DNA from: Priestia megaterium NBRC 15308 = ATCC 14581
GTDB taxonomy: Bacteria > Bacillota > Bacilli > Bacillales > Bacillaceae_H
Reading direction: 5' to 3'
NCBI RefSeq assembly: GCF_000832985.1
Contig: NZ_CP009920.1
Location: 1,426,001 to 1,490,000 of the forward strand
DNA: 64,000 bases
Shown here one piece after another: positions 17,223 through 26,917 of this stretch (the first letter of the stretch is position 1; each line of letters begins with the position of its first letter). Made by a program: the position numbers and the translations under genes. The notes beneath the pieces were generated by a model. It had not been told where the DNA came from, did no database searches, and worked only from the letters and a program-made list of their open reading frames with translations.

Positions 17223-18989
17223 TTAACGTGTATTTAAGTCATACATCCCTTTAACAATATCATAAAATACGCTGTTTGTGGGAGATATCGCACTTTTTGT
17301 ATTTAAATCCACTACTACCATTGCATATTTTGGATCATCTGCAGGAAAGTAACCCGCAAACCATTTATTGACGATATCGTCTTTCACATTGATTTCAGCA
17401 GTTCCTGACTTTCCTGCCACTTCATAAGGAAGGGTTTGAAATCTTCTTCCTGTTCCTTTTTCGCTCTGTACGACACCTTTTAAAAGCTGCTGCATAGAAG
17501 CAGCTGTGGCTTTATTAATGCTATCTCCTTTTAGCTTATGCTCTTTAAACGTATACAATGACGTGTTGTTTTTATACTCTAGCGCATCTACAGCTTTTAC
17601 CTGTTTCTTTTCTCCTCCGCGTGCAATTGTCGCCATCATATTTGCTACTGCAAGCGGAGTCACTTTTACATCAAGCTGTCCAATTGCCGTTTGAGCTACA
17701 GCATTTGGTACTTTTTTTTCTCTTTCATTTGTCCAAACTCTTCCCGATTTTTCTCCTAAAAACTGCTTAAAATGTTCAAAATGAAACACATCACCCGTCC
17801 ATCCTACAGGCTGAATAAGCCCTAACTTATCGGCATATTGTTCAAGGGTATTCGGATTAGATATTATCATTTCTTTTGCTAGCTGTGCAAACGTTGCATT
17901 ACAACTTTGCGCGAAGCTTTCTTCAAACGTCAGCTGCCCTTTTTGATGATCTTCTTCTACATTATTGCCATAAATACTTTTATCGCAGTTATAGGTAAAA
18001 GAAGGCTGAATTTTATTTTGTTCAAGCGCTGCAGCTGCTGTTACGGTTTTAAATATAGATCCAGGAGTTTGTGGCGTCAGCAAACGATTTTCTACGCTGT
18101 CTGAACCATTTTGCTTTTTAAATGGATCTTTCTTATTAATCGAAGGCCTGCTGGCCATCGCAATTACTTTATTGTTTTTTATATCAATTAAGACGGCTCC
18201 TCCGTCTTTTAACTTATAATGATTTAATGTATTCTCCACTAGCTCCTGAGCAGACAAATCAAGCGTCGTACGCACACTGACTGGATAATAAGGGTTAGCT
18301 GTGCCTGTGTATTTTACATCGATGCCAAACATAGGCCCACCTAGGCGATCAACATGATAAAGGAGCTTAGACTCCTGTTCCGGCAGCAAAAACTCGTCAA
18401 AAGCCCTCTGCATCCCTGAGATACCTACAGGCGTAGTTGATTTAATTGCTCCATTTTTCAATTTGTCACTATACTTCTCTTCAATTATTTGTCTGCTTTG
18501 TGCCTCTAGTCCGATTAAATGTTCAGCAAGAGGAACTGGACGCTCATCTTTTAGAGGAATTCCAAATACGCCAGGTACCTTTAATGCATTTATTTTTTCG
18601 ACTTGTGCATGGGATAATTCTTTTGTAATAACAACCGGTGTTTTAGCATTCGCTAGTCTGTTCGTTAGTTCCTTTGGTTGCATTCCCACGATTTCACTTA
18701 CTTGCTGAACAGGCCACTTCATTTTTTCTAAAAACGGAAACAGGACTAAGCGATTATGCGTGATAGATGTTAAAGACTGTCCATTTTTATCTTCAAATTT
18801 CCCTCGCCCGTCATCTACCACCATTTCCTGCGTACGCTGTTTTACGCTTCCTTCAATTAAGTTAATCTTTTTGTCAGTAAAAGATTCTGTGCTGACAAGC
18901 TGAAGTTGAACAAGCCGTGCTCCCAGTCCACTAATTAATAATAAAATAAAAATAAGAGTAATATAAATTCGCTTGTGAATTATTTTCAT
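17223..18989 (-). CDS. pbpI: Class B penicillin-binding protein PbpI (PBP4b)
   Basis: A 588-residue transpeptidase. One N-terminal membrane helix (about residues 9-28) is followed by a PBP dimerisation region and a C-terminal transpeptidase domain. The three active-site motifs are visible: Ser-x-x-Lys in TPGSIFKT, Ser-x-Asn in SCNAT, and the KSGT box. The enzyme cross-links peptidoglycan at the outer membrane face. The B. subtilis homologue is expressed during sporulation in the mother cell. It precedes yrrS on the same strand. Confidence 0.93.
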   Translation of the reverse strand: MKIIHKRIYITLIFILLLISGLGARLVQLQLVSTESFTDKKINLIEGSVKQRTQEMVVDDGRGKFEDKNGQSLTSITHNRLVLFPFLEKMKWPVQQVSEIVGMQPKELTNRLANAKTPVVITKELSHAQVEKINALKVPGVFGIPLKDERPVPLAEHLIGLEAQSRQIIEEKYSDKLKNGAIKSTTPVGISGMQRAFDEFLLPEQESKLLYHVDRLGGPMFGIDVKYTGTANPYYPVSVRTTLDLSAQELVENTLNHYKLKDGGAVLIDIKNNKVIAMASRPSINKKDPFKKQNGSDSVENRLLTPQTPGSIFKTVTAAAALEQNKIQPSFTYNCDKSIYGNNVEEDHQKGQLTFEESFAQSCNATFAQLAKEMIISNPNTLEQYADKLGLIQPVGWTGDVFHFEHFKQFLGEKSGRVWTNEREKKVPNAVAQTAIGQLDVKVTPLAVANMMATIARGGEKKQVKAVDALEYKNNTSLYTFKEHKLKGDSINKATAASMQQLLKGVVQSEKGTGRRFQTLPYEVAGKSGTAEINVKDDIVNKWFAGYFPADDPKYAMVVVDLNTKSAISPTNSVFYDIVKGMYDLNTR

Positions 18990-19078
18990 GACTACACCTC
19001 ACTCTTTACAAGTGTCGACGTTGCCATTACTTTTAAAACCATTATCTTAAGAAATATTCATTCTTTTTTTCATTTCAC

Positions 19079-19106
19079 AAAAAACTTGCTGATTCAGCAA
19101 GTTTTT
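19079..19106 (-). terminator. Terminator after the isochorismatase-like gene
   Basis: ACTTGCTGA and TCAGCAAGT form a near-loopless palindrome with A and T runs at its sides. It separates this gene from pbpI. Confidence 0.85.
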
Positions 19107-19110
19107 ATTA

Positions 19111-19668
19111 TTAATTTTCTGTTAAAAATTGTTGAGTTGTTCTTAGCTTTCCTATTTTCGGAAAGATGTAAGAAAGAGTTGCTTCATGCTCTTCTTTTGT
19201 AAATGTCGCCATGGCATCCGTGATAAAAATTTGGTTATACCCATACTGAAATGCTTCACGAGCTGTGCTTTCCACACCAATATTTGTTGCAATTCCGCAA
19301 AGGACAATTGTATCAATTCCTCTTCGGCGAAGCTGAAGGTCTAAATCTGTCCCAAAAAAGGCTCCCCACTGACGTTTTGTCACAATATAATCATTCTCTT
19401 GAACATTAAGTCTTGGATCGAATTCCGCCCAGTCTGCAGGTCTTTCTTGAGGAGCAGATGGCTTTTGATCCGTTTCTGGCGTCAACGCATCTTTTCCATC
19501 TTGAAAATCTACTCGTACAAAACTAATAAATCCATTTTGTTCGCGGAAACGATTCACAAGCTGAACAGATTTCTCCACAATTTCGTCTCCTCCAATTGGA
19601 ACAATCCCTTTTTGTAAATCAATTAAAACAAGCGCTGTTTTAGCAAAATCGATATCTTTCATTTTCAT
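19111..19668 (-). CDS. Isochorismatase-fold hydrolase-like protein lacking the active cysteine
   Basis: A 185-residue member of the cysteine hydrolase/isochorismatase superfamily. The catalytic Asp (VLIDLQKG) and Lys (IVTKRQWGAF) are present. The usual nucleophile position in the TN-x-C-V-x-x-TA-R motif is Gly (ATNIGVESTAREA). E. coli YecD shows the same replacement, so this is a known subgroup whose reaction is unclear. Two close ATGs (19668 and 19662) are possible starts. The gene stands alone between two terminators. Confidence 0.85.
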   Translation of the reverse strand: MKMKDIDFAKTALVLIDLQKGIVPIGGDEIVEKSVQLVNRFREQNGFISFVRVDFQDGKDALTPETDQKPSAPQERPADWAEFDPRLNVQENDYIVTKRQWGAFFGTDLDLQLRRRGIDTIVLCGIATNIGVESTAREAFQYGYNQIFITDAMATFTKEEHEATLSYIFPKIGKLRTTQQFLTEN

Positions 19669-19719
19669 CTTTCCTTTCTTACATATCTTTTCTATTCTCT
19701 CCGCTTTTTAAAATCATAT

Positions 19720-19748
19720 AAAAAAAGCTGACGCGTGTCAGCTTTTTT
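19720..19748 (-). terminator. Terminator after greA
   Basis: AGCTGAC and GTCAGCT pair around a 4-base loop and are flanked by A- and T-runs. It lies 40 bp past the greA stop. Confidence 0.88.
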
Positions 19749-19787
19749 ACTTACGAGCATTCAGTAGAACGCTTCCAACCAGATGTT

Positions 19788-20264
19788 TTACTTAACAGAT
19801 ACAATTTTCACTGACATATCTCCACCAGGAGTTTGAACAGTTACTTGATCTCCAATTTGTTTGCCCATTAGACTTTTAGCAATTGGCGAATCATTTGAAA
19901 TTTTCCCTTCAAACGGATCTGCTTCTGCACTACCTACAATTGTATACGTTTCTTCATCACCATCTGGCAACTCTACAAATGTTACAGATTTACCTAATGA
20001 TACAATAGAAGAGTTTTCTACATCTTCTTCAATAATTTTCGCATTGCGAATCATATTTTCAAGCGTTGTAATACGGCCTTCTACGAAAGCCTGCTCGTCT
20101 TTTGCAGAATCGTACTCAGAGTTCTCCGATAAATCTCCAAAACTGCGGGCGATTTTGATACGCTCTACAACTTCTTTACGTTTTACTGTTTTTAAATATT
20201 CTAGCTCTTGCTCTAGCTTTAGCTTTCCTTCTTCTGTCATTGGAAATACTTTTTCTTGTGCCAT
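19788..20264 (-). CDS. greA: Transcription elongation factor GreA
   Basis: A 158-residue protein with the N-terminal coiled coil ([16 protein letters not shown] through LENMIRNAK) carrying the acidic tip [10 protein letters not shown] and a C-terminal domain ending with [10 protein letters not shown] and [11 protein letters not shown]. GreA stimulates RNA cleavage by backtracked RNA polymerase. The ATG at 20264 follows AAGGAG. The longer frame from 20291 starts before that site. It stands downstream of udk, as in B. subtilis. Confidence 0.96.
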   Translation of the reverse strand: MAQEKVFPMTEEGKLKLEQELEYLKTVKRKEVVERIKIARSFGDLSENSEYDSAKDEQAFVEGRITTLENMIRNAKIIEEDVENSSIVSLGKSVTFVELPDGDEETYTIVGSAEADPFEGKISNDSPIAKSLMGKQIGDQVTVQTPGGDMSVKIVSVK

Positions 20265-20326
20265 AATCCCTTCACTCCTTCTTGAACTCAAAATCTCTAG
20301 TGTATACAGTCCATTTCTGTATGTAC

Positions 20327-20353
20327 AAAAAATTTTCCACTCTGTGGAAAAAT
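20327..20353 (-). terminator. Probable terminator after udk
   Basis: TTTTCCAC and GTGGAAAA pair around a 3-base loop, followed by TTTTTTG on the minus strand. Confidence 0.7.
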
Positions 20354-20358
20354 CAGTT

Positions 20359-20405
20359 AATAGAGAAATGACAGCTTCAAAATAGAAGCTGCTCGTTTCT
20401 CTATT
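20359..20405. repeat. 47-bp inverted repeat between udk and greA
   Basis: An outer 10-bp stem (AATAGAGAAA/TTTCTCTATT) and an inner 7-bp stem (CAGCTTC/GAAGCTG) are separated by 3-base internal loops on each side. It is not followed by a T-run and precedes a separate terminator. It may protect the udk mRNA end. Confidence 0.6.
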
Positions 20406-20482
20406 CTTTATAATGTTTGTGTTTAGTTAGCAGAATATGTCTGCATTGTCTTCAAAAAAATTCCTGCATCTATGCTATGTTA

Positions 20483-21118
20483 TTATAAAATGGCATTTTG
20501 TTCAAGAATTGTTTGAATTTTAGTGACCATCAAGTCAATCGCTACGTGGTTTTGACCGCCTTCAGGAATGATAATATCTGCATAACGTTTTGTTGGTTCA
20601 ACAAACTGATTATGCATCGGGCGAACGACAGATACGTATTGATCAACAACTGACTCAAGCGTACGCTCTCGTTCTTTAATATCACGAAGCATACGACGAA
20701 TGATACGAAGATCCGCATCTGTATCTACGTATAGCTTGATATCCATTAAATTACGCAAGCGCTGATCTTCTAGTACAAGAATACCTTCTAAGATAATAAC
20801 ATCTTTTGGTTCTTCTCTAATTACCTTTTCAGAGCGCGTATGAATTGCGTAATCATATACCGGTTTGTCAATGCTCTCATAATTTAATAAGTTTTGCAAG
20901 TGTTCAATCAGCAAATCATTATCAAATGCTAAAGGATGATCGTAGTTTGTTTGCAAACGCTGTTCAAACGGTACATCGCTTTGATCTTTATAATAATAGT
21001 CTTGCTCAAGAAGCATAATAGAATGCCCTTTAAAATATTCATAAATAGCTTTGGTTACAGTTGTTTTACCAGAACCGGATCCACCAGCGATACCGATTAC
21101 AACGGGCTTTTTCCCCAT
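20483..21118 (-). CDS. udk: Uridine kinase
   Basis: A 211-residue P-loop kinase with Walker [10 protein letters not shown] at residues 14-22. It phosphorylates uridine and cytidine for pyrimidine salvage. The substrate-binding stretch DYYYKDQ and the segment YDHPLAFD are conserved. It starts 7 bp after the yrrO stop, in the trmR-yrrN-yrrO-udk-greA order seen in B. subtilis. Confidence 0.96.
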   Translation of the reverse strand: MGKKPVVIGIAGGSGSGKTTVTKAIYEYFKGHSIMLLEQDYYYKDQSDVPFEQRLQTNYDHPLAFDNDLLIEHLQNLLNYESIDKPVYDYAIHTRSEKVIREEPKDVIILEGILVLEDQRLRNLMDIKLYVDTDADLRIIRRMLRDIKERERTLESVVDQYVSVVRPMHNQFVEPTKRYADIIIPEGGQNHVAIDLMVTKIQTILEQNAIL

Positions 21119-21125
21119 TTTATAT

Positions 21126-22388
21126 TTAAATCCCCTTTCGCATCATGTTATATGAAAATAGAGGTTGGTCCACTTTAAATTTCACAATTTGCAGCGGATG
21201 ACGCGCAGCATCTAGTTCATTGCCATCTTCGTCCCAAATTTTATCTATTTTTTGCGTAAAGTTTTTAATTTCCGGACCGAAAAATTCCACTTCTTCTCCC
21301 GGTTTAAAATAGTTACGCTGTTGCAATGTCACGATGCTTGTTTCTTCATCATAATTCAATACTAAACCAGCAAAATCAAATTTTGTTTTCTTGCCGTGTA
21401 CGCCAAACATTTGCTCATCTACTCCAGGAACTCCTTCAAAAAAGGCAGGAGCCGTATCGCGGTTTGCACATTTGTCTAGCTCATCAAGCCATTCTTGTTG
21501 AATCACAAAATTCTCAGGATCTGCACAGTATGCGTCAATCACCTTGCGATACACGCTCACCACTGTTGCGATATAGTGAATCGACTTCATACGTCCTTCA
21601 ATTTTTAAGCTATCAATACCCAGCTCAATCATTTGAGGAATAGATTGAATTAAATTTAAGTCTTTTGGACTCATTGCAAACGGATCGTCTTGCTCATCAA
21701 ATAAAGCCGTTTCCGTTTTACCGTCTTCTACTTTAAATAAATCATAGTCCCAACGGCATGATTGACAGCAGCCTCCGCGGTTTGAATCACGCGCTGTCAT
21801 ATGGTTACTTAGCACGCAGCGGCCTGAATAAGCAATACACATCGCTCCGTGAATAAAAGCTTCAATTTCAATATCCACTTTTTCTTTCATTTCGCGCATT
21901 TCTTCAGCACCCGTTTCACGAGCAAGTACAACACGTTCTAATCCTTCTTCTTTCCAGAACTGAACGGCTTTCCAGTTTGAAAGTGATTGCTGCGTACTTA
22001 AATGTACTTCAAGCTTAGGTGCAACGCGTCGACAGGTTTCGATAATTAACGGATCAGCTACGATGATTCCAGAAACACCAGCGCGCTCTAATCCCATTAA
22101 ATAATCTTCAAGTCCGTCCATATTTTCATTATGAGCAAAAATGTTTGTTGTAACATAAATACGTGCACCGTATTTGTTTGCAAACTGAACACCTTCTGCC
22201 ATTTCTTCAAATGTAAAGTTATCTGCATTTGAACGAAGGCCAAACTCTTTTCCTCCGATAAACACAGCATCTGCTCCATAGTGTACGGCAACTTTTAATT
22301 TTTCAAGGTTACCGGCTGGAGCTAACAACTCAGGCTTCTTAGTAATAACTCGTTTACCTTCTACTACAGTATCGATTTGAACAGCCAT
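21126..22388 (-). CDS. yrrO: tRNA hydroxylation protein, peptidase U32 family (YrrO)
   Basis: A 420-residue U32-family protein. A Cys cluster (CIAYSGRC then CCQSC about 20 residues later, plus a downstream Cys) matches the putative iron-sulfur site of the TrhP/RlhA group. In B. subtilis YrrN and YrrO are reported to make 5-hydroxyuridine at the tRNA wobble position using prephenate. The hydroxyl group is then methylated by TrmR. All three genes are adjacent here. AAGGAGG stands upstream of the ATG at 22388. Confidence 0.9.
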   Translation of the reverse strand: MAVQIDTVVEGKRVITKKPELLAPAGNLEKLKVAVHYGADAVFIGGKEFGLRSNADNFTFEEMAEGVQFANKYGARIYVTTNIFAHNENMDGLEDYLMGLERAGVSGIIVADPLIIETCRRVAPKLEVHLSTQQSLSNWKAVQFWKEEGLERVVLARETGAEEMREMKEKVDIEIEAFIHGAMCIAYSGRCVLSNHMTARDSNRGGCCQSCRWDYDLFKVEDGKTETALFDEQDDPFAMSPKDLNLIQSIPQMIELGIDSLKIEGRMKSIHYIATVVSVYRKVIDAYCADPENFVIQQEWLDELDKCANRDTAPAFFEGVPGVDEQMFGVHGKKTKFDFAGLVLNYDEETSIVTLQQRNYFKPGEEVEFFGPEIKNFTQKIDKIWDEDGNELDAARHPLQIVKFKVDQPLFSYNMMRKGI

Positions 22389-22427
22389 CGTTTGTACCTC
22401 CTTTGTTTATCTTTCTTTGCATGCTTT

Positions 22428-23357
22428 TTAATATACCGTTTCTTTAAAGAAAAACCCTGTGTCTAACGGACGGTTAATCGGCTGTAAGCTTTCAATTTCT
22501 TCTAACAAATCGTCTTTAATGTTTTCGTATTCTTCACGGTCATCTACACATAAATCAATCGCTTGACGATATTTTTTTGTTACTTCTAAAATATATTGCG
22601 GTGACTTTAATACGCCGTCAATTTTGAATACATCTACTTCAGCATCAATCATTTCGGAAAGCTCATCGATAATGCACATATCATTTGGACTCATAATGTG
22701 CGTTCCATTTTCATCTTCGAAAATTGGATATTTATTGTTTCGCTCATTATCAAGTAAAAACATATCTTTTTCTACTTTACGATTTTCAATTTCCATGACT
22801 TTTCCTTGATACTCAAAGTAGTTGCCAAGAAGTGAACGTTTTGATTGGAACATACACGTCATGCCATGCACCTGAACTTCAATTTCTACTTCGGCTTTTT
22901 CTTTGATATCAATGATGCTATCCATGCTTAGCTCACGAGCAAGAACTGCGCGTTTAGCTCCTTTACGCCCCCAGTAGTTACATGAATACCAGTTTGTGCC
23001 CGTTGTTTCAGTACTCCAGTGCATCTTCATTTCTGGAGCTGTTTCACGCACTGCCATCAATACAGCAGGATCTCCAAATACAATCGCATCCACGCTTGCT
23101 TCTTTTAAGAATAAAATATATTCATTTAGTTCGGCGATTTTATCATTGTGAAATAATCCGTTCATCGCTACGTAGACTTTTGCATTATGCTGATGAGCAA
23201 TATTTACAGCTTCTACGATATCTTCACGTTTGAATTCACCTGCTAAACGCAAACCGTAGCGCTGTTCACCAACCATAACAGCTGTTGCTCCAGCTTGTAG
23301 TAATGATTCAATTTCCGAAACTGCAGTGGGTGTCACTAATAGTTCTGGTTTTTTCAT
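22428..23357 (-). CDS. yrrN: U32-family partner protein YrrN
   Basis: A 309-residue U32 protein, paralogous to YrrO over its length (MKKPELLVTPTAV at the start, IDVFKIDGVLKSPQYI later). It lacks the cysteine cluster found in YrrO; the equivalent segment reads CMFQSKRSLLGNY. It may act as a partner or non-catalytic half of the tRNA hydroxylation complex. Its ATG overlaps the trmR stop by 4 bp, with AGGTGACC upstream. The assignment follows the B. subtilis yrrMNO order. Confidence 0.88.
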   Translation of the reverse strand: MKKPELLVTPTAVSEIESLLQAGATAVMVGEQRYGLRLAGEFKREDIVEAVNIAHQHNAKVYVAMNGLFHNDKIAELNEYILFLKEASVDAIVFGDPAVLMAVRETAPEMKMHWSTETTGTNWYSCNYWGRKGAKRAVLARELSMDSIIDIKEKAEVEIEVQVHGMTCMFQSKRSLLGNYFEYQGKVMEIENRKVEKDMFLLDNERNNKYPIFEDENGTHIMSPNDMCIIDELSEMIDAEVDVFKIDGVLKSPQYILEVTKKYRQAIDLCVDDREEYENIKDDLLEEIESLQPINRPLDTGFFFKETVY

Positions 23358-24010
23358 TCTTGGTCACCTCTTTTAATACTAATCGCGATTCCGTCTCCAA
23401 TAGGGAGAATAGTTGTATAATAATCGGGATGATTCATCAGCCACGTATTGTATGCCTGAATTTTTTTAATTAAGCTGCGGCGTCGACGTGTTTCTACTTC
23501 GGCCAAATCGGTCGCTACGTGACCTTTAAATAGTACGTTATCCGAAATAATCATTCCTTTAGAAGACAGCATCGGCTCATAATGTTCAAAAAAACGCTGA
23601 TATTGACCTTTAGCTGCATCAATAAAAACTGCATCATAAGGACCATGACGTTCAATCTCATCTCTAAGCTCTAGTGCATCTCCAAACAACGACACAATTT
23701 TATCTTGTTTTCCCGCCCGTTCAATAAATTCTTGCGCTTTTTGGTAACGCTCTTCATTTCGTTCTACCGTAACCACTCGTGCCTCTGGAAGCGCATGGGT
23801 CATTCGAATAGACGAATATGCAATCGCTGTTCCAATTTCTAATATATGTTTTGGCTGATGAAGACGAAGAATTTGCAATAGCGTTTCAACACCAATCAAT
23901 TCCATAATCGGAACGTGATGTTCTTTTGCATAAGCTTCCATTTCTTCAATAAGCTCCTGGCGCTTAGGAATAAGCTTTTCCACATACTGCTCTACGTTTT
24001 GTAAAAGCAA
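23354..24010 (-). CDS. trmR: tRNA 5-hydroxyuridine methyltransferase TrmR
   Basis: A 218-residue O-methyltransferase with motif I ILEIGTAIAYSSI (about residues 56-68), the metal-binding pair region FIDAAKGQYQ and ISDNVLFKG. It matches B. subtilis YrrM, now named TrmR, which converts ho5U34 to mo5U34 in tRNAs to broaden decoding. The start is TTG at 24010 behind GGAGGAAG. It overlaps yrrN by 4 bp, so the modification genes are coupled. Confidence 0.9.
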   Translation of the reverse strand: MLLQNVEQYVEKLIPKRQELIEEMEAYAKEHHVPIMELIGVETLLQILRLHQPKHILEIGTAIAYSSIRMTHALPEARVVTVERNEERYQKAQEFIERAGKQDKIVSLFGDALELRDEIERHGPYDAVFIDAAKGQYQRFFEHYEPMLSSKGMIISDNVLFKGHVATDLAEVETRRRRSLIKKIQAYNTWLMNHPDYYTTILPIGDGIAISIKRGDQE

Positions 24011-24148
24011 AACACTTCCTCCGTTCTCAGAAGTACATTTTACATTATGTTTTCATAACGTTTCATTACTGCAAAATAGTAAGACAACTAGTCTATTATA
24101 AGTTTTTTTCGTTTTTACGTAAACCCGATATATTTTAACATAAAAGAT

Positions 24149-24175
24149 GGGGAATGCGAAGTATCGCGATTCCCC
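24149..24175 (-). terminator. Hairpin after mltG
   Basis: GGGGAAT and ATTCCCC form the stem, with an inner GCG/CGC pair. It is followed on the minus strand by ATCTTTT, a short T-tract, so termination may be moderate. Confidence 0.65.
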
Positions 24176-24191
24176 AATTTTAAATTCCCAC

Positions 24192-25295
24192 TTATTTTTC
24201 GGTATTTTGCTTTTCTTTACCTGTAATATGCTTGGCTTTTTCTTTGTTATGTTCTTCTAACGTTTTGGTAAAAATAACTTTCCCTTCAGGTGTGGCCAAG
24301 AAGTATAAATAATCTGTATTGGCTGGATGTAACGCAGCTTTGATTGACATCAAACCAGAGCTGGCAATTGGTCCTGGAGGCAACCCTTTTACTTTATACG
24401 TATTGTAAGGAGAGTCCACTTCTAAATGCTTATAGAACACGCGGTCTTTATGCTCTCCTAAGGCATATAAGACGGTTGGATCCGTTTGAAGCGGCATATT
24501 TTTTTCAAGGCGATTATAAAAGACGCTGGCAATTTTTTCTCGGTCGACTTTTGCAGTTGCTTCCTCTTCAATCAGAGAAGACATGGTTAACAATTTATGT
24601 GCACTGAATTTTTTCTTCTCCATTTGCCCACTGTACTGACCTAATACATTATTTGTTTTCCCTACCATTTTATCCAATATTTCATCTAACGACACATTTT
24701 TATCATAAAAATCATACGTAACGGGATATAAATAACCTTCTAGCGGATGTTTAATATCTTTTTGCATCACTTCATCCGTTACTAAATCTGGATATTTTTC
24801 TTTCATTTTATTGACGAATGCCTTATCGTCTAGCTTTTTCATGACTTCGTCTTTTGTAAACTTTGTATTTTTAGCAATGATATCAGCAATTTCGACAAGC
24901 TGACGTCCTTCTGGAATGGTGACACGAATATCAGGTTGTTTTGAAACCTCGCCTTTTTCCATTTTTTCAACCATTTCCCCTAAGCTCATGGAAGGAGAAA
25001 ATAAATACGTTCCAGCTTGAAATCCAGACACATGGGTTAATTTTACGTAATAGCGAAATGCACTTTTGCTTTTAATTAAATCTTCTTTTTGCAATACCGT
25101 ACCAATCGATTGGACGGAAGAACCTTGTGGAATGGTCACATTTACTTTTTTATTGCTGTTTCGATCCACGGGCGTTAAGCGGGATTGAGCATAGAAAAAT
25201 GCACCGCCAACTAGTAAAAGAAGTACGATAATTGTAATAAAAATAACTCGTTTTTTTCTTGAACGATTAGGTGGTAAAAATGTTTGTTGCGACAA
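24192..25295 (-). CDS. mltG: Endolytic murein transglycosylase MltG
   Basis: A 367-residue protein with a cytoplasmic basic head, one membrane helix (about residues 17-34), a LysM-like region and the YceG catalytic domain. The active glutamate lies in SSLIEEEA, and YNRL and TDPTVLYAL are conserved motifs. MltG cuts nascent glycan strands. The start is TTG at 25295; it lies five codons after an in-frame stop and behind AGGA, so it is the best choice available. It is a homologue of B. subtilis YrrL. Confidence 0.88.
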   Translation of the reverse strand: MSQQTFLPPNRSRKKRVIFITIIVLLLLVGGAFFYAQSRLTPVDRNSNKKVNVTIPQGSSVQSIGTVLQKEDLIKSKSAFRYYVKLTHVSGFQAGTYLFSPSMSLGEMVEKMEKGEVSKQPDIRVTIPEGRQLVEIADIIAKNTKFTKDEVMKKLDDKAFVNKMKEKYPDLVTDEVMQKDIKHPLEGYLYPVTYDFYDKNVSLDEILDKMVGKTNNVLGQYSGQMEKKKFSAHKLLTMSSLIEEEATAKVDREKIASVFYNRLEKNMPLQTDPTVLYALGEHKDRVFYKHLEVDSPYNTYKVKGLPPGPIASSGLMSIKAALHPANTDYLYFLATPEGKVIFTKTLEEHNKEKAKHITGKEKQNTEK

Positions 25296-25663
25296 GCAGC
25301 TTCCTGGTTAAATCTACTTCTGTAAAAGAAGATACAACCAGTTTCACCTCTTTTCTTCTTGATTTTTTATAAGTATGAACAGAGAGGAGACATGAGATTG
25401 CGATTCATTCGTATCGCCTATAGGTGTGAGATGGTATCGCTTCCTTAAACTCTCGCCTCTTCTAAAATTTTTCCATGATTTATGTTATTGTCTGCCCAAA
25501 GTCTAGTTTCATCCGTTCAAACAATGAATTCTTTTATTAAAATGCACTCTCACACGCAGGAATTATTATACTACAATTTATCTTATTTTTCGTCATTATC
25601 ATACAATCTGCCCTAAGAATGCAAGGAAAAACCTTTTTATATCTAAAAAGCACAGCCGCTATG
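25296..25663. other. mltG-yrzB intergenic region
   Basis: No gene of normal quality is visible. The segment 25382-25461 contains short complementary pieces (GCGAT/ATCGC, AGAGG/CCTCT) and a TGAGAT direct repeat. This might be a structured 5' leader of mltG. I recognise no known riboswitch there. Confidence 0.5.
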
Positions 25664-25700
25664 TAAAAAAAAGCTGATAACGATTGTCATCAGCTTTTTT
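25664..25700 (-). terminator. Terminator after yrzB
   Basis: AAAAGCTGAT and ATCAGCTTTT pair around a 10-base loop. On the minus strand the hairpin is followed by an 8-base T-run. It closes the alaS-yrzL-ruvX-yrzB transcript. Confidence 0.88.
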
Positions 25701-25707
25701 ACTATAA

Positions 25708-25992
25708 TTATTCGCCTTCTTCGTCAAGGAATGTATTAACCATTTCCTCAACCATGTCCCACTCTTCTTCTGTTTCAATCGGTTGTAGCTCACCGTCTTG
25801 ACCATCTTCACTTGGTGTGAAAGCAGATGCATGAATTTCAATTTCCTCTTCATCATCTTGGTCTGCTCCGATTGGATAGTAAATTACATATGATTTGTTA
25901 TATTGATCAGAATCAAATGTGAATAAAATTTCGCATAGCTGCTCATTTCCATTCTCATCGACGATTGTAATTTTATTTTCTTCTACGCTCAT
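25708..25992 (-). CDS. yrzB: DUF1292 protein YrzB
   Basis: A 94-residue strongly acidic protein with the DUF1292 pattern: [21 protein letters not shown] at the front, SYVIYYP in the middle, and an acidic helix [19 protein letters not shown] at the end. Its function is unknown. It follows ruvX on the same strand after 150 bp, and is last in the alaS operon. The ATG at 25992 follows GAGGTG. Confidence 0.88.
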   Translation of the reverse strand: MSVEENKITIVDENGNEQLCEILFTFDSDQYNKSYVIYYPIGADQDDEEEIEIHASAFTPSEDGQDGELQPIETEEEWDMVEEMVNTFLDEEGE

Positions 25993-26146
25993 GTTTGCAC
26001 CTCATTTTATATTGTAAGCTCTTAGCTTAACTTTTTCTTCAGTGAAAAGCAAGCCGTTCAGTTATTTCACTTCCCTTTTACGTACAAAAGAATATGCAAA
26101 AGGGAAATTCATAACTTTTCAGCTGAGGCAAAGCCTGCTGCTTTTC

Positions 26147-26563
26147 TTACTGCTTGCTGTCTAAGTATCCTTGAAGAATCATAACAGCTGCCATTTTATC
26201 GATTACTTTTTTGCGTTTCTTGCGGCTTACATCGGCAGACAGCAGTACTCGCTCTGCTGCCATCGTCGACAAACGCTCGTCCCACATCATCGTTTCAATG
26301 TTAAGTTTTTCTTTGACGTTGTCAGCAAACTCAATGCACGCTTCGCCTCGAGGGCCAATCGTACCATTCATATTTTTAGGAAGACCCACTACAATTTTCT
26401 CTACGGAATATTCGTCAATTAGCTGCTGTAAACGAGGATATGATTGCTCCATCTGCTCATCTGCAATTTTAATTGTTTCAATTCCTTGCGCTGTCCATCC
26501 CATTTCATCACTAACTGCCACACCAATTGTTTTGGTTCCTACATCTAATCCTAATACGCGCAT
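26147..26563 (-). CDS. ruvX: Holliday junction resolvase-like protein RuvX
   Basis: A 138-residue RNase H-fold protein (YqgF family). The first catalytic Asp is in [15 protein letters not shown], the second acidic site follows [11 protein letters not shown], and the last motif is [10 protein letters not shown]. The family acts on Holliday junctions or in 16S rRNA maturation. It abuts yrzL with no gap, which indicates coupling. It is B. subtilis YrrK. Confidence 0.93.
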   Translation of the reverse strand: MRVLGLDVGTKTIGVAVSDEMGWTAQGIETIKIADEQMEQSYPRLQQLIDEYSVEKIVVGLPKNMNGTIGPRGEACIEFADNVKEKLNIETMMWDERLSTMAAERVLLSADVSRKKRKKVIDKMAAVMILQGYLDSKQ

Positions 26564-26833
26564 TTATGAATCCTTTCGATGCTGTTGTAAATAAGATTTA
26601 ACAAGTTCTTCAATGAGCTCGTCTCGCTCTAACTGGCGAATTGTGTTTCTCGCATCGTTATGACGAGGAATGTAAGCAGGGTCTCCTGATAACAAATACC
26701 CAACGATTTGGTTGATCGGGTTGTAGCCTTTTTCTTGCAGTGCGTCATAAACCGTAAACAATACTTCATGTACGTTTGTTTCAGCTGGCTCATCTTGAAA
26801 ATTAAATTGCATGGTTTTATCAAATGAACTCAC
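26564..26833 (-). CDS. yrzL: IreB family regulatory protein YrzL
   Basis: An 89-residue protein of the IreB (DUF965) family: [16 protein letters not shown] at the start, [27 protein letters not shown] in the middle. In Enterococcus faecalis IreB is phosphorylated by the kinase IreK and controls cephalosporin resistance; the role in Bacillus is not defined. The GTG start at 26833 follows GAGGTGGG. The gene lies between alaS and ruvX, as in most Firmicutes. Confidence 0.9.
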   Translation of the reverse strand: MSSFDKTMQFNFQDEPAETNVHEVLFTVYDALQEKGYNPINQIVGYLLSGDPAYIPRHNDARNTIRQLERDELIEELVKSYLQQHRKDS

Positions 26834-26917
26834 GGTCCCACCTCACTCTCTTAATTTGTGAACACATTGTGCACTATGCTAAGTCTTATTTATATTGTAC
26901 ACCAAGAAAGAGGAGAA

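Noticed and set aside
25391-25447. 18-codon plus-strand ORF (MRLRF...) with a purine-rich leader, resembling an erm-type leader peptide
   Set aside because: The Shine-Dalgarno is only 2-4 nt from the ATG, no resistance gene lies downstream on that strand, and the region lies in the mltG upstream gap.
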